Of a stretch of 64,000 nucleotides of DNA, positions 48,901-61,400 are shown one piece after another. Source of the stretch: Nomia melanderi (Eukaryota; Arthropoda; Insecta; Hymenoptera; Halictidae); the NCBI RefSeq assembly GCF_051020985.1, contig NW_027475141.1:1116001-1180000 (forward strand), read 5' to 3'. A model generated the notes under the pieces. That model ran no database searches, was not told where the DNA came from, and saw only the letters and a list, made by a program, of their open reading frames with translations. The position numbers were made by a program, and so were the translations under genes. Every line of letters begins with the position of its first letter. The first letter of the stretch is position 1.

Positions 48901-51472
48901 CCGAGGTCGTTTCCGCTTCATAGAATCATGCGCCAGGGCCTCCTGCAGATAATTCACTTTGGTTTTTTGCACTATCTCTAATAGCACCCGAGATATCAGC
49001 AGATATATATTGGATTTTTCCCTGACCCTGAGTGTCCGGCCCCATGAGAATGTGGTTTTCTCGGCCCCTGGTGGTCCGCGGTCGTTCCCGCTGCACAGAA
49101 TCATGCGCCTTGGCCTCCTACAGACAATGCACTTTGATGTATTGGGCTATCTGTAATAGCACCCGAGATATCAGTAGATATATATTGGATTCTTCCCTGA
49201 CCCTGAGTGTCCGGCCCCATGAGACGGTGGTTTTCTCGGCCCCTGGTGGTCCGAGGTCGTTCCCGCTGCACAGAATCATGCGCCAGGGCCTCCTACAGAC
49301 AATGCACTTTGATGTATTGGGCTATCTGTAATAGCACCCGAGATATCACCAGATATATATGGGATTCTTCCCTGACCCTGAGTGTCCACCCATGAGACGG
49401 TGGTTTTCTCTGCCCCTGGTGGTCCGAGGTCGTTCCCGCTGCTCAGATTCATGCGCCAGGGCCTCCTACAGACAATGCACTTTCATTTATTGCGCTATCT
49501 GTAATAGCACCCGAGATATCACCAGATATATATTGGATTCTTCCCTGACCCTGAGTGTCCGGCCCCATGAGACGGTGGTTTACTCGGCCCCTGGTGGTCC
49601 GAGGTCGTTCCCGCTGCACAGATTCATGCGCCAGGGCCTCCTACAGACAATGCACTTTGGTTTATTGCGCTATCTGTAATAGCACCCGAGATATCACTAG
49701 ATATATATTGGATTTTTCCCTGACCCTGAGTGTCCGACCCATGAGACTGTAGTTTTCTCGGCCCCTGGTGGTCCGAGGTCGTTCCCGCTGCACAGATTCA
49801 TGCGCCAGGGCCTCCTGCAGATAATTCACTTATGTTTATTGCGCTATCTCTAATAGCACCCGAGATATCACCGGATATATATTGGATTTTTCCTTGACCC
49901 TGACAGTCCGGCCCCGTGTGTCGATGGTTTTATCGGTCCCTCGTGGTCCGAGGTCGATCCCGCTGCACAGATTCATGCGCCAGGGCCTCCTACAGCCAAT
50001 GCACCTTGATTTATTGCGCTATCTGTAATAGCAGCCGAGATATCCCTAGATATATATTGGATTTTTCCCTGACCCTGAGTGTCCGACCCATGAGACTGTA
50101 GTTTTCTCGGCCCCTGGTGGTCCGAGGTCGTTCCCGCTGCACAGATTCATGCGCCAGGGCCACCCACAAACAATTCACTTTGATTTATTGCGCTATCTGT
50201 AATAGCACCCGAGATATCACCAGATATATATTGGATTTTTCCCTCACCCTGAGTGTCCGACTCCATGAGACGGTGGTTTTCTCGGCCCCTGGTGGTCCGA
50301 GGTCGTTCCCGCTGCACAGATTCATGCGCCAGGGCCTCCTGCCGATAATTCACATTGGTTTATTGCGCTATCTCTAATAGCACCCGAGATATCAGTAGAT
50401 ATATATTGGATTCTTCCCTGACCCTGAGTGTCCGGCCCCATGAGACGGTGGTTTTCTCGGCCCCTGGTGGTCCGAGGTCGTTCCCGCTGCACTGAATCAT
50501 GCGCCAGGGCCTCCTACAGACAATGCACTTTGATGTATTGGGCTATCTGTAATAGCACCCGAGATATCACCAGATATATATTGGATTCTTCCCTGACCCT
50601 GAGTGTCCGGCCCCATGAGACGGTGGTTTTCTCGGACCCTGGTGGTCCGAGGTCGTTCCCGCTGCCCAGATTCATGTGCCAGGGCCTCCTGCAGATAATT
50701 CACATTGGTTTATTGCGCTAACTCTAATAGCACCCGAGATATCACCAGATATATATTGGATATTTCCCTGACCCTGACAGTCCGGCCCCATGAGACGGTG
50801 ATTGTCTCGGCCCCTGGTGGTTCGAGGTCGATCCCGCTGCACAGATTCATGCGCAAGGGCCTCCTACAGACAATGCACTTTGATTTATTGCGCTATCTCT
50901 AATTGCACCCGAGATATCACCAGATATATATTGGATTTTCCCCTGAGCCTGAGTGTCCGGCCCCATGAGACGGTGGTTTTCTCGGCCCCTGGTGGTCGGA
51001 GGTCGTTCCCGCTTCCCAGATTCATGCGCCAGGGCCTCCTGCAGATAATTCACTTTAGTTTATTGCGCTATCTCTAATAGCACCCGAGATTTCACCAGAT
51101 ATATATTGGATTTTTCCCTGACCCTGAGTGTCCGGCCCCATGAGACGGTGGTTTTCTCGGCCCCTGGTGGTCGGAGGTCGTTCCCGCTTCCCAGACTCAT
51201 GCGCCAGGGCCTCCTGCAGATAGTTCACTTTAGTTTATTGCGCTATCTCTAATAGCACCCGAGATATCACCAGATATATATTGGATTTTTCCTTGACCCT
51301 GAGTGTCCGGCCCCATGAGACTGTGGTTTTCTCGGCCCCTGGTGGTCCGAGGTCGTTCCCGCTGCACAGACTCATGCGCCAGGGCCTCCTACAGACAATG
51401 AACTTTGATTTATTGCGCTATCTGTAATAGCACCCGAGATATCACCAGATATATATTGGATTCTTCCCTGAC
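42901..51472 (+). repeat. 8572-bp higher-order unit G2 (49 monomers)
   Basis: This is a direct copy of G1 with exactly the same overall length, despite three extra monomers near 44430-44970, one fewer near 50400, and two fewer at its right end. The sequence of the extra monomers resembles 42.0-43.0 kb, the end of G1. Aligned parts differ only at scattered bases, for example 36834 G against 45931 A, 37350 C against 46447 T, and GCACAGAATC in G1 against GCACTGAATC near 50494. No non-satellite sequence is present. Confidence 0.9.
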
Positions 51473-51593
51473 CCTGAGTGTCCGGCCCCATAAGACGTGG
51501 GTTTTCTCGGCCCCTGGTGGTCCGAGGTCGTTCCCGCTGCCCAGATTCATGTGCCAGGGCCTCCTGCAGATAATTCACATTGGTTTATTGCAC

Positions 51594-51928
51594 TATCTCT
51601 AATAGCACCCGAGATATCACCAGATATATATTGGATTTTTCCCTGCCCCTGACAGTCCGGCCCCATGTGTCGATGGTTTTCTCGGTCCTTCGTGGTCCGA
51701 GGAATATCCCGCCGAACAGATTCATGCGCCAGGGCTTCCTGCAGACAATTCACTTTGGTGTATTGCGCTATCTGTAATAGCACCCGAGATATCACTAGAT
51801 ATATGCTGGATTTTTACATGACCTTGGGTGACGGATTGCGAATATCTGTAATTTTCTCGGCGCCTGGTGGTCCGAGGTCGTTCCTGCTGCACAGATTCAA
51901 TCGCCAGTGCCTCCTACAGACAATGCAC
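51594..51928 (+). repeat. Start of a third G unit (truncated)
   Basis: About two monomers match 43022-43356 and 34450-34784, including the TGCCCCTGACAG type C unit and the type B unit with ATTGCGAATATC (near 51829, exactly 8572 bp after 43257). A few extra differences occur (ATGTGTCGATGG, CGCCGAACAG). After about 51930 the sequence switches to a GCACTATCTG / GAGCTATCACTAG monomer like that in duplication F, ending the third copy. Confidence 0.85.
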
Positions 51929-53534
51929 TTTGATTTATTGCACTATCTGTAATAGCACCCGAGCTATCACTAGATATATATTGGATTTTCCCCTGACCCT
52001 GTGTGTCCGGCCCCATGAGACGGTGGTTTTCTCGACCCCCGGTGGTCCGAGGTCGTTCCCGATGCACAGATGCATGCGCCAGGGCCTCCTGCAGATAATT
52101 CACTTTGGTTTATTGCGCTATCTGTAATAGCACCCGAGATATCACCAGATATATATTGGATTCTTCCCTGACCCTGAGTGTCCGGCCCCATGAGACGGTG
52201 GTTTTCTCGGCCCCTGGTGGTCCGAGGTCGTTCCCGCTGCCCAGATTCATGTGCCAGGGCCTCCTGCAGATAATTCACGTTGGTTTATTGCACTATCTCT
52301 AATAGCACCCGAGATATCAGCAGATATATATTGGATTTTCCCCTGACCCTGAGTGTCCGGCCCCATGAGACTGTGGTTTTCTCGGCCCCTGGTGGTCCGA
52401 GGTAGTTCCCGCTGAACAGACTCATGCGCCAGGGCCTCCTACAGACAATGAACTTTGATTTATTGCGCTATCTGCAATAGCACCCGAGATATCACCAGAT
52501 ATATATTGGATTTTTCCCTGAACCTGAGTGTCCGGCCCCATGAGACGGTGGTTTTCTCGGCCCCTGGTGCTCCGAGGTCGTTCCCGCTGCACAGATTCAT
52601 GCGACAGCGCCGCCTGCAGATAATTGACTTTGGTTTATTGCGCTATCTCTAATAGCACCCGAGATATCACCAGATATATATTGGATTTTTCCCTGACCCT
52701 GAGTGTCCGGCAACATGAGACTGTGGTTTTCTCGGCCCCTGGTGGTCCGAGGTCGTTCCCACTGCACAGATTCATGCGCCAGGGCCCCCTACAGACAATG
52801 CACTTTGATTTATTGCGCTATCTGTAATAGCACCCGAGATATCACCAGATATATATTGGATTTTTCCCTGACCCTGAGTGTCCGGCCCCATGAGACAGTG
52901 GTTTTCTCGGCCCCTGGTGGTCCGAGGTCGTTCCCGCTGCACAGAATCATGCGCGAAGGCTTCCTGCTGACAATGCACTTTGATTTATCGCGCTATCTCT
53001 AATAGCACCCGAGATATCACCAGATATATAATGGATTTTTCCCTGACCCTGAGTGTCCGGCCTCCCGAGACTGTGGTTTTCTCGGCCCCTGGTGGTCCGA
53101 GGTCGTTCCCGCTGCACAGATTCATGCGCCAGGGTCTCCTGCAGATAATTCACTTTGGTTTATAGCGCTATCTCTAATAGCACCCGAGATATCACGAGAT
53201 ATATATTGGATTTTTCCCTGACACTGAGTGTCCGGCACCATGAGACGGTGGTTTTCTCGGCCCCTGGTGGTCCGAGGTCGTTCCCGCTGGACAGATGCAT
53301 ACGCGAGGGCCTCCTGCAGATAATTCACTTTGGCTTATTGCGCTATCTCTAATACGACCCGAGATATCACCAGATATATATTGGATTTTCCCCTGACCCT
53401 GAGTGTCCGGCCCCATGAGACGGTGGTTTTCTCGGCCCCTAGTGGTCCGAGGTCGTTCCCGCTGCACAGTTTCATGCGCCAGGGCCTCCTGCAGATAATT
53501 CACTTTGGTTTATTGCTCTATCTCTAATAGCACC
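51929..53534 (+). repeat. Mosaic of G-like monomers
   Basis: About nine monomers echo pieces of 36.7-38.1 kb in the same order (GAAGGCTTCCTGCTGAC, TATAATGGATTT with GGCCTCC-GAGAC, CACGAGATATAT, CTGGACAGATGCATACGCG) but with more substitutions and some replaced units. This looks like an older, partly overwritten copy of part of unit G. Confidence 0.7.
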
Positions 53535-55955
53535 CGAGATATCACCAGATATATATTGGATTTTCCCCTGACCCTGAGTGTCCGGCCCCATGCGATGGTG
53601 GTTTTCTCGGCCCCTGGTGGTCCGAGGACGTTCCCGCTGCACAGATTCATGCGCCAGGGCCTCCTACAGACAATGCTCTTTGATTTATTGCGCCATCTGT
53701 AATAGCACCCGAGATATGACCAGATATATATTGGATTTTTCCCTGACCTTGAGTGTCCGGCCCCATGAGACGGTGGTTTTCTCGGCCCCTGGTGCTCCGA
53801 GGTCGTTCCCGCTGCACAGATTCATGCGACAGGGCCTCCTACAGACTATGCACTTTGATTTATTGCGCTATCTGTAATAGCACCCGAGACATCACCAGAT
53901 ATATAATAGATTTTTCCTTGACCCTGAGTGTCCGGCCCCATGAGACGGTGGTTTTCTCGGCCCCTGGTGGTCCGAGGTCGTTCCCGCTGCACAGATTCAT
54001 GCGCCAGGGCCTCCTGTAGATAATTCACTTTGGTTTATAGCGCTATCTCTAATAGCACCCGAGATATCACCAGATATATATTGGATTTTCCACTGACCCT
54101 GAGTGTCCGGCCCCATAAGACTGTGGTTTTCTCGGCCCCTGGTGGTCCGAGGTCGTTCCCGCTGAACAGACTCATGCGCCATGGCCTCCTACAGACAATG
54201 AACTTTGATTTATTGCGCTATCTGTAATAGCACCCGAGATATCACCAGATATATATTGGATTTTTCCCGGAACCTAAGTGTCCGGCCCCATGCGACGGTG
54301 GTTTTCTCGGCCCCTCGTGGTCCGAGGTCGTTCCCGCTGCCCAGATTCATGCGCCAGGGCCTCCTGCAGATAATTCACTTTGGTTTATTGCGCTATCTCT
54401 AATAGCACCCGAGATATCACCAGATATATATTGGATTTTCCCCTGACCCTGAGTGTCCGGCCCCATGAGACTGTGGTTTTCTCGGCCCCTGGTGGTCCGA
54501 GGTCGTTCCCGCTGCACAGATTCATGCGACAGGGCCTCCTGCAGATAATTTACTTTGGTTTATTGCGCTATCTCTAATAGCACCCGAGATATCACCAGAT
54601 ATATATTGGATTTTCCCCCGACCCTGAGCGTCCGGCCCCATGAGACTGTGGTTTTCTCGGCCCCTGGTGGTCCGAGGTCGTTCCCGCTGCCCAGATTCAT
54701 GCGCCAGGGCATCCTGCAGATAATTCACTTTGGTTTATTGCGCTATCTCTACTAGCACCCGAGATATCACCAGATATATATTGGATTTTCCCCTGACCCT
54801 GACTGTCCGGCAACATGAGACTGCGGTTTTCTCGGCCCCTGGTGGTCCGAGGTCGCTCCCGCTGCCCAGATTCATGCGCCAGGGCCTCCAGCAGATAATT
54901 CACTTTGGTTTATTGCGCTATCTCTAATAGCACCCGAGATATCACCAGATATATATTGGATTTTCCCCTGACCCTGAGTGTCCGGCCCCATGAGACTGTG
55001 GTTTTCTCGGCCCCTGGTGGTCCGAGGTCGTTCCTGCTGCACAGATTTATGCGCCAGGGCCTCCTACAGACTATGCACTTTGATTTATTGGGCTATCTGT
55101 AATAGCACCCGAGATATCACCAGATATATATTGGATTTTTCCCTGACCCTGAGTGTCCGGTCACGTGAGACGGTGGTTTTCTCGGCCCCTGGTGGTCCGA
55201 TGTCGTTACCGCTGCACAGATTCATGCGCTAGGGCCTCCTGCAGACAATGCACTTTGATTTATTTCGCTATCTCTAATAACAGCCGAGATATCACCATAT
55301 ATATATTGCATTTTTCCTAGACCCTGACAGTCCGGCCCCATGTGTCGATGGTTTTCTGGGTCCCTCGTGGTCCGAGGTCGATCCCGCTCCACAGATTCAT
55401 GCGCCAGGGCCCCCTGCAGATAATTCACTTTGATTTATTGCGCTATCTCTAATAGCACCCGAGATATCACCTGATATATATCGGATTTTTCCCTGACCCT
55501 GAGTGTCCGGCCCCATGAGACTGTAGTTTTCTCGGCCCCTGATGGTCCGAGGTCGTTCCCGCTGCACAGATTCATGCGCCAGGGCCTCCGACAAACAATG
55601 CACTTTGATTTATTGCGCTATCTGTAATAGCACCCGAGATATCACTAGATATATATTGGATTTTTCCCTGACCCTGAGTGTCCGGCCCCATGAGACTGTA
55701 GTTTTCTCGGCCTCTGGTGGTCCGAGGTCGTTCCCGCTGCACAGATTCATGCGCCAGGGCCTCCTACAAACAATGCACTTTGATTTATTGCGCTATCTGT
55801 AATAGCACCCGAGATATCACCAGATATATATTGTATTTTTCCTTGACCCTGACACTCCGGCCGCATGTGTCGATGGTTTTCTCGGTCCCTCGTGGTCCGA
55901 GGTCGATCCCGCTGCACAGATTTATGCGCCAGGGCCCCCTGCAGATAATTCACTT
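53535..55955 (+). repeat. Block H, source copy
   Basis: About 14 monomers. Markers are CATGCGATGGTGG, GATATGACCAG, TATAATAGATTTTTCC, CTCCTGTAGATAATTC, CGGCAACATGAGACTGCGG, TGCGCTAGGG and CATATATATATTGC. Pieces of this block reappear at 56.5-58.4 kb but not in the same arrangement. All of it is ordinary satellite. Confidence 0.8.
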
Positions 55956-56509
55956 TGATTTATAGCGCTATCTCTAATAGCACCCGAGATATCACCAGAT
56001 ATATATTGGATTTTTCCCTGACCCTGACAGTCCGGCCCTATGTGTCGATGGTTTTCTCGGTCCCTCGTGGTCCGAGGTCGATCCCGCTGCACAGATTTAT
56101 GCGCCAGGGACCCCTGCAGATAATTCACTTTGGTTTATTGCGCTATCTCTAACAGCACCCGAGATATCACCAGATATATATTGGATTTTCCCCTGACCCT
56201 GACAGTACGGCCCCGTGAGACGGTGGTTTTCTCGGCCCCTGGAGGTCCGAGGTCGTTCCCGCTGCACAGATTCATGCGACAGGGCCTCCTGCAGATAATT
56301 GACTTTGGTTTATTGCGCTATCTCTAATAGCACCCGAGATATGACCAGATAAATATTGGATTTTTCCCTGACCCTGAGTGTCCGGCCCCATGCGACGGTG
56401 GTTTTCTCGGCCCCTGGTGGTCCGAGGTCGTTCCCGCTGCACAGATTCATGCGCCAGGGCTTCCTACAGACAATGCACTTTGATGTATTTTGCTATCTGT
56501 AATAGCACC

Positions 56510-58403
56510 GGAGATATCACCAGATATATATTGGATTTTCCCCTGACCCTGAGTGTCCGGCCCCATGCGATGGTGGTTTTCTCGGCCCCTGGTGGTCCGA
56601 GGTCGTTCCCGCTGCACAGATTCATGCGCCAGGGCCTCCTACAGACAATGCACTTTGATTTATTGCGCCATCTGTAATAGCACCCGAGATATGACCAGAT
56701 ATATATTGGATTTTTCCCTGACCTTGAGTGTCCGGCCCCATGAGACGGTGGTTTTCTCGGCCCCTGGTGCTCCGAGGTCGTTCCCGCTGCACAGATTCAT
56801 GCGACAGGGCCTCCTACAGACTATGCACTTTGATTTATTGCACTATCTGTAATAGCACCCGACACATCACCAGATATATAATAGATTTTTCCTTGACCCT
56901 GAGTGTCCGGCCCCATGAGACGGTGGTTTTCTCGGCCTCTGGTGGTCCGAGGTCGTTCCCGCTGCACAGATTCATGCGCCAGGGCCTCCTGTAGATAATT
57001 CACTTTGGTTTATAGCGCTATCTCTAATAGCACCCGAGATATCACCAGATATATATTGGATTTTCCCCTGACCCTGACTGTCCGGCAACATGAGACTGCG
57101 GTTTTCTCGGCCCCTGGTGGTCCGAGGTCGCTCCCGCTGCCCAGATTCATGCGCCAGGGCCTCCAGCAGATAATTCACTTTGGTTTATTGCGCTATCTCT
57201 AATAGCACCCGAGATATCACCAGATATATATTGGATTTTCCCCTGACCCTGAGTGTCCGGCCCCATGAGACTGTGGTTTTCTCGGCCCCTGGAGGTCCGA
57301 GGTCGTTCCCGCTGCACAGATTCATGCGACAGGGCCTCCTGCAGATAATTTACTTTGGTTTATTGCGCTATCTCTAATAGCACCCGAGATATCACCAGAT
57401 ATATATTGGATTTTCCCCTGACCCTGAGCGTCCGGCCCCATGAGACTGTGGTTTTCTCGGCCCCTGGTGGTCCGACGTCGTTCCCGCTGCCCAGATTCAT
57501 GCGCCAGGGCCTCCTGCAGATAATTCACTTTGGTTTATTGCGCTATCTCTAATAGCACCCGAGATATCACCAGATATATATTGGATTTTCCCCTGACCCT
57601 GAGTGTCCGGCCCCATGAGACTGTGGTTTTCTCGGCCCCTGGTGGTCCGATGTCGTTACCGCTGCACAGATTCATGCGCTAGGGCCTCCTGCAGACAATG
57701 CACTTTGATTTATTTCGCTATCTCTAATAACAGCCGAGATATCACCATATATATATTGCATTTTTCCTAGACCCTGACAGTCCGGCCCCATGTGTCGATG
57801 GTTTTCTGGATCCCTCGTGGTCCGAGGTCGATCCCGCTGCACAGATTCATGCGCCAGGGCCCCCTGCAGATAATTCACTTTGATTTATTGCGCTATCTCT
57901 AATAGCACCCGAGATATCACCTGATATATATCGGATTTTTCCCTGACCCTGAGTGTCCGGCCCCATGAGACTGTAGTTTTCTAGGCCCCTGATGGTCCGA
58001 GGTCGTTCCCGCTGCACAGATTCATGCGCCAGGGCCTCCTACAAACAATGCACTTTGATTTATTGCGCTATCTGTAATAGCACCCGAGATATCACTAGAT
58101 ATATATTGGATTTTTCCCTGACCCTGAGTGTCCGGCCCCATGAGACTGTAGTTTTCTCGGCCTCTGGTGGTCCGAGGTCGTTCCCGCTGCACAGATTCAT
58201 GCGCCAGGGCCTCCTACAAACAATGCACTTTGATTTATTGCGCTATCTGTAATAGCAGCCGAGATATCACCAGATATATATAGGATTTTTCCTTGACCCT
58301 GACATTCCGGCCCCATGTGTCGATTGTTTTCTCGGTCCGTCGTGGTCCGAGGTCGATCCCGCTGCACAGATTCATGCGCCAGGGCCCCCTGCAGATAATT
58401 CAC
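56510..58403 (+). repeat. Block H, shuffled second copy
   Basis: Four segments of 53.5-55.95 kb are present with different offsets: 56510-57065 (offset 2975), 57065-57240 (offset 2275), 57240-57560 (offset 2800) and about 57650-58403 (offset 2450). The second and third segments are in inverted order relative to the source copy but in the same orientation. The monomers between 55956 and 56509 include two successive type C units. Several point differences separate the copies, so this is older than duplications C, F or G. Confidence 0.78.
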
Positions 58404-61400
58404 TTTGATTTATTGCGCTATCTCCAATAGCACCCGAGATATCACCAGATATATATTGGATTTTTCCCTGACCCTGACAGTCTGGCCCCATGAGACGGTG
58501 ATTTTCTCGGCCCCTGGTGGTTCGAGGTCGATCCCGCTACACAGATTCATGCGCCAGGCCCTCCTACAGACAATGCACTTTGATTTATTGCGCTATCTCT
58601 AATTGCACCCCAGTTATCACCAGATATATATTGGATTTTTCCTTGACCCTGACAGTCCGGCCCCATGTGTCGATGGTTTTCTCGGTCCCTCATGAACCGA
58701 GGTCGATCCCGCTGCACAGATTCATGCGCCGGGGCCTCCTACAGACAATGCACTTTGATTGATTGCGCTATCTGTAATAGCACCCGAGATATCACTACAT
58801 ATATATTGGATTTTCCCCTGACCCTGAGTGTCCGGCCCCATGTGACGGTGGTTTTCTCGGGCCCTGGTGGTCCGAGATCGTTCCCGCTGCACAGATTCAT
58901 GCGCCAGGGCCTCCTGCAGATAATTCACTCTGGTTTATTGCGCTATCACTAATAGCACCCGAGATATCACCAGATATATATTGGATTTTTCCCTGAACCT
59001 GAGTGTCCGGCCCCATGAGACTGTAGTTTTCTCGGCCCCTGGTGGTCCGAGGGCGTTCTCGCTGCCCAGATTCATCCGCCAGGGCCTCCTACAGACAATG
59101 CACTTTGATTTATTGCGCTATCTGTAATAGCACCCGAGATATCACCAGATATATATTGGATTTTTCCCAGACCCGTAGAGTCCGGCCCCATGAGACGGTA
59201 GTTTTCTCGGCCCCTGGTGGTCCGAGGTCGTTCCCGCTGCACAGATCCATGCGCTAGGGCCTCCTGCAGACAATGCACTTTGATTTTTTTCGCTATCTCT
59301 AATAGCAGCCGAGATATCACCAGATATATATTGGATTTTTCCTTGACCCTGACAGTCCGGCCCCATGTGTCGATTGTTTTCTCGGTCCGTCGTGGTCCGA
59401 GGTCGATCCCGCTGCACAGATTCATGCGCCAGGGTCCCCTGCAGATAATTCACTTTGATTTATTGCGCTATCTCTAATAGCACCCGAGATATCACTAGAT
59501 ATATGCTGGATATCTACATGACCTTGGGTGACGGATTACGAATATCTGTAATTTTCTCGGCGCCTGGTGGTCCAAGGTCGATCCTGCTGCACAGATTCAT
59601 TCGCCAGTGCCTCCTACAGACAATGCACTTTGATTTATTGCGCTATCTCTAATAGCACCCGAGATATCACCAGATATATATTGGATTTTCCCCTGACCCT
59701 GAGTGTCCGGCCCCATGAGACTGTGGTTTTCTCGGCCCCTGGTTGTCCGAGGTCGTTCCCTCTGCACAGATTCATGCGCCAGGGCCTCTTACAGCCAATG
59801 CACTTTGGTTTATTGCGCTATCTATAATAGCACCCGAGATATCACCAGATATATATTGGATTTTTCCCTGACCCTGAGTGTCCGACCCCACGAGACGGTG
59901 GTTTTCTCGGCCCCTGGTGGTCCGAGGTCGTTCCCGCTGCACAGATTCATGCGCCAGGGCCTCCTACAGACATTGCACTTTGATTTATTGCGCTATCTGT
60001 AATATCACCCGAGATATCACCAGACATATATTGGATTTTTCCCTGACCCTGAGTGCCCTACCCCATGAGACGGTGGTTGTCTCGGCCCCTGGTGGTCCGA
60101 TGTTGTTCCCGCTGCACAGATTCATGCGCCAGGACCTCCTGCAGATAATTCACTTTGGTTTATTGTGCAATCTCTAATAGCACCCGAGATATCACCAGAT
60201 ATATATTGGATTTTCCCCTGACCCTGAGTGTCCGGCCCCATGAGACGGTGGTTTTCTCGGCCCTTGGTGGTCCGAGGTCGTTCCCGCTGCACAGATTCAT
60301 GCGCCAGGGCCTCCTGCAGATCATTCACTTTGGTTTATTGCGCTATCTCTAATATCACCCGAGATATCACCAGACATATATTGGATTTTTCCCTGACCCT
60401 GAGTGCCCTACCCCATGAGACCGTGGTTGTCTCGGCCCCTGGTGGTCCGAGGTCGTTCCCGCTGCACAGATTCATGCGCCAGGACCTCCTGCAGATAATT
60501 CACTTTGGTTTATTGTGCAATCTCTAATAGCACCCGAGATATCACCAGATATATATTGGATTTTTCCCTGACCCTGAGTGTCCGGCCCCATGAGACGGTG
60601 GTTTTCTCGGCACCTGGTGGTCAGGGGTCGTTCCCGCTGCACAGATTCATGCGCCAGGGCCTCCTGCAGATAATTCACTTTGGTTTATTGCGCTATCTCT
60701 AATAGTACCCGAGATATCACCAGATATATATTGGATTTTTCCCTGAGCCTGAGTGTCCGGCCACATGTGTCGGTGGATGTCTCGGCCCCTGGTGGTCCGA
60801 GGTCGTTGCCGCTGCGCAGATTCATGCTCCAGGGCCTCCTACAGACAATGCACTTTGGTTTATTGCGCTATCTGTAATAGCACCCGAGATATCACCAGAT
60901 ATATATTGGATTTTTCCCTGACCCTGAGTGTCCGGCCACATGTGTCGGTGGATGTCTCGGCCCCTGGTGGTCCGAGGTCGTTCCCGCTGCACAGATTCAT
61001 GCGCCAGGGCCTCCCGCAGACAAAGCACTTTGATTTATCGTGCTATATCTAATAGCACCCGAGATATCACTAGATACATACTGGATTTTTACATGACCTT
61101 GGGTGACGGATTCCGAATATCTGTAACTTTCTCGGCCCCTGGTGGTCCGAGGTCGTGCCTGCTGCACAGATTCATTCGTCAGTGCCTCCTTCAGAGAATG
61201 CACTTTGATTTATTGCGCTATCTCTAATAACACCCGAGATATAACCAGATATATATTGGATTTTTCCCTGACCCTGACAGTCCGGCTCCATGAGACGGTG
61301 ATTTCCTCGTCCCCTGGTGGTCCGAGGTCGTTCCCGCTGCACAGATTCATGCGCAAGGGCCTTCCGCAGACAAAGCACACTGGTTTATTGCGCTATCTGT

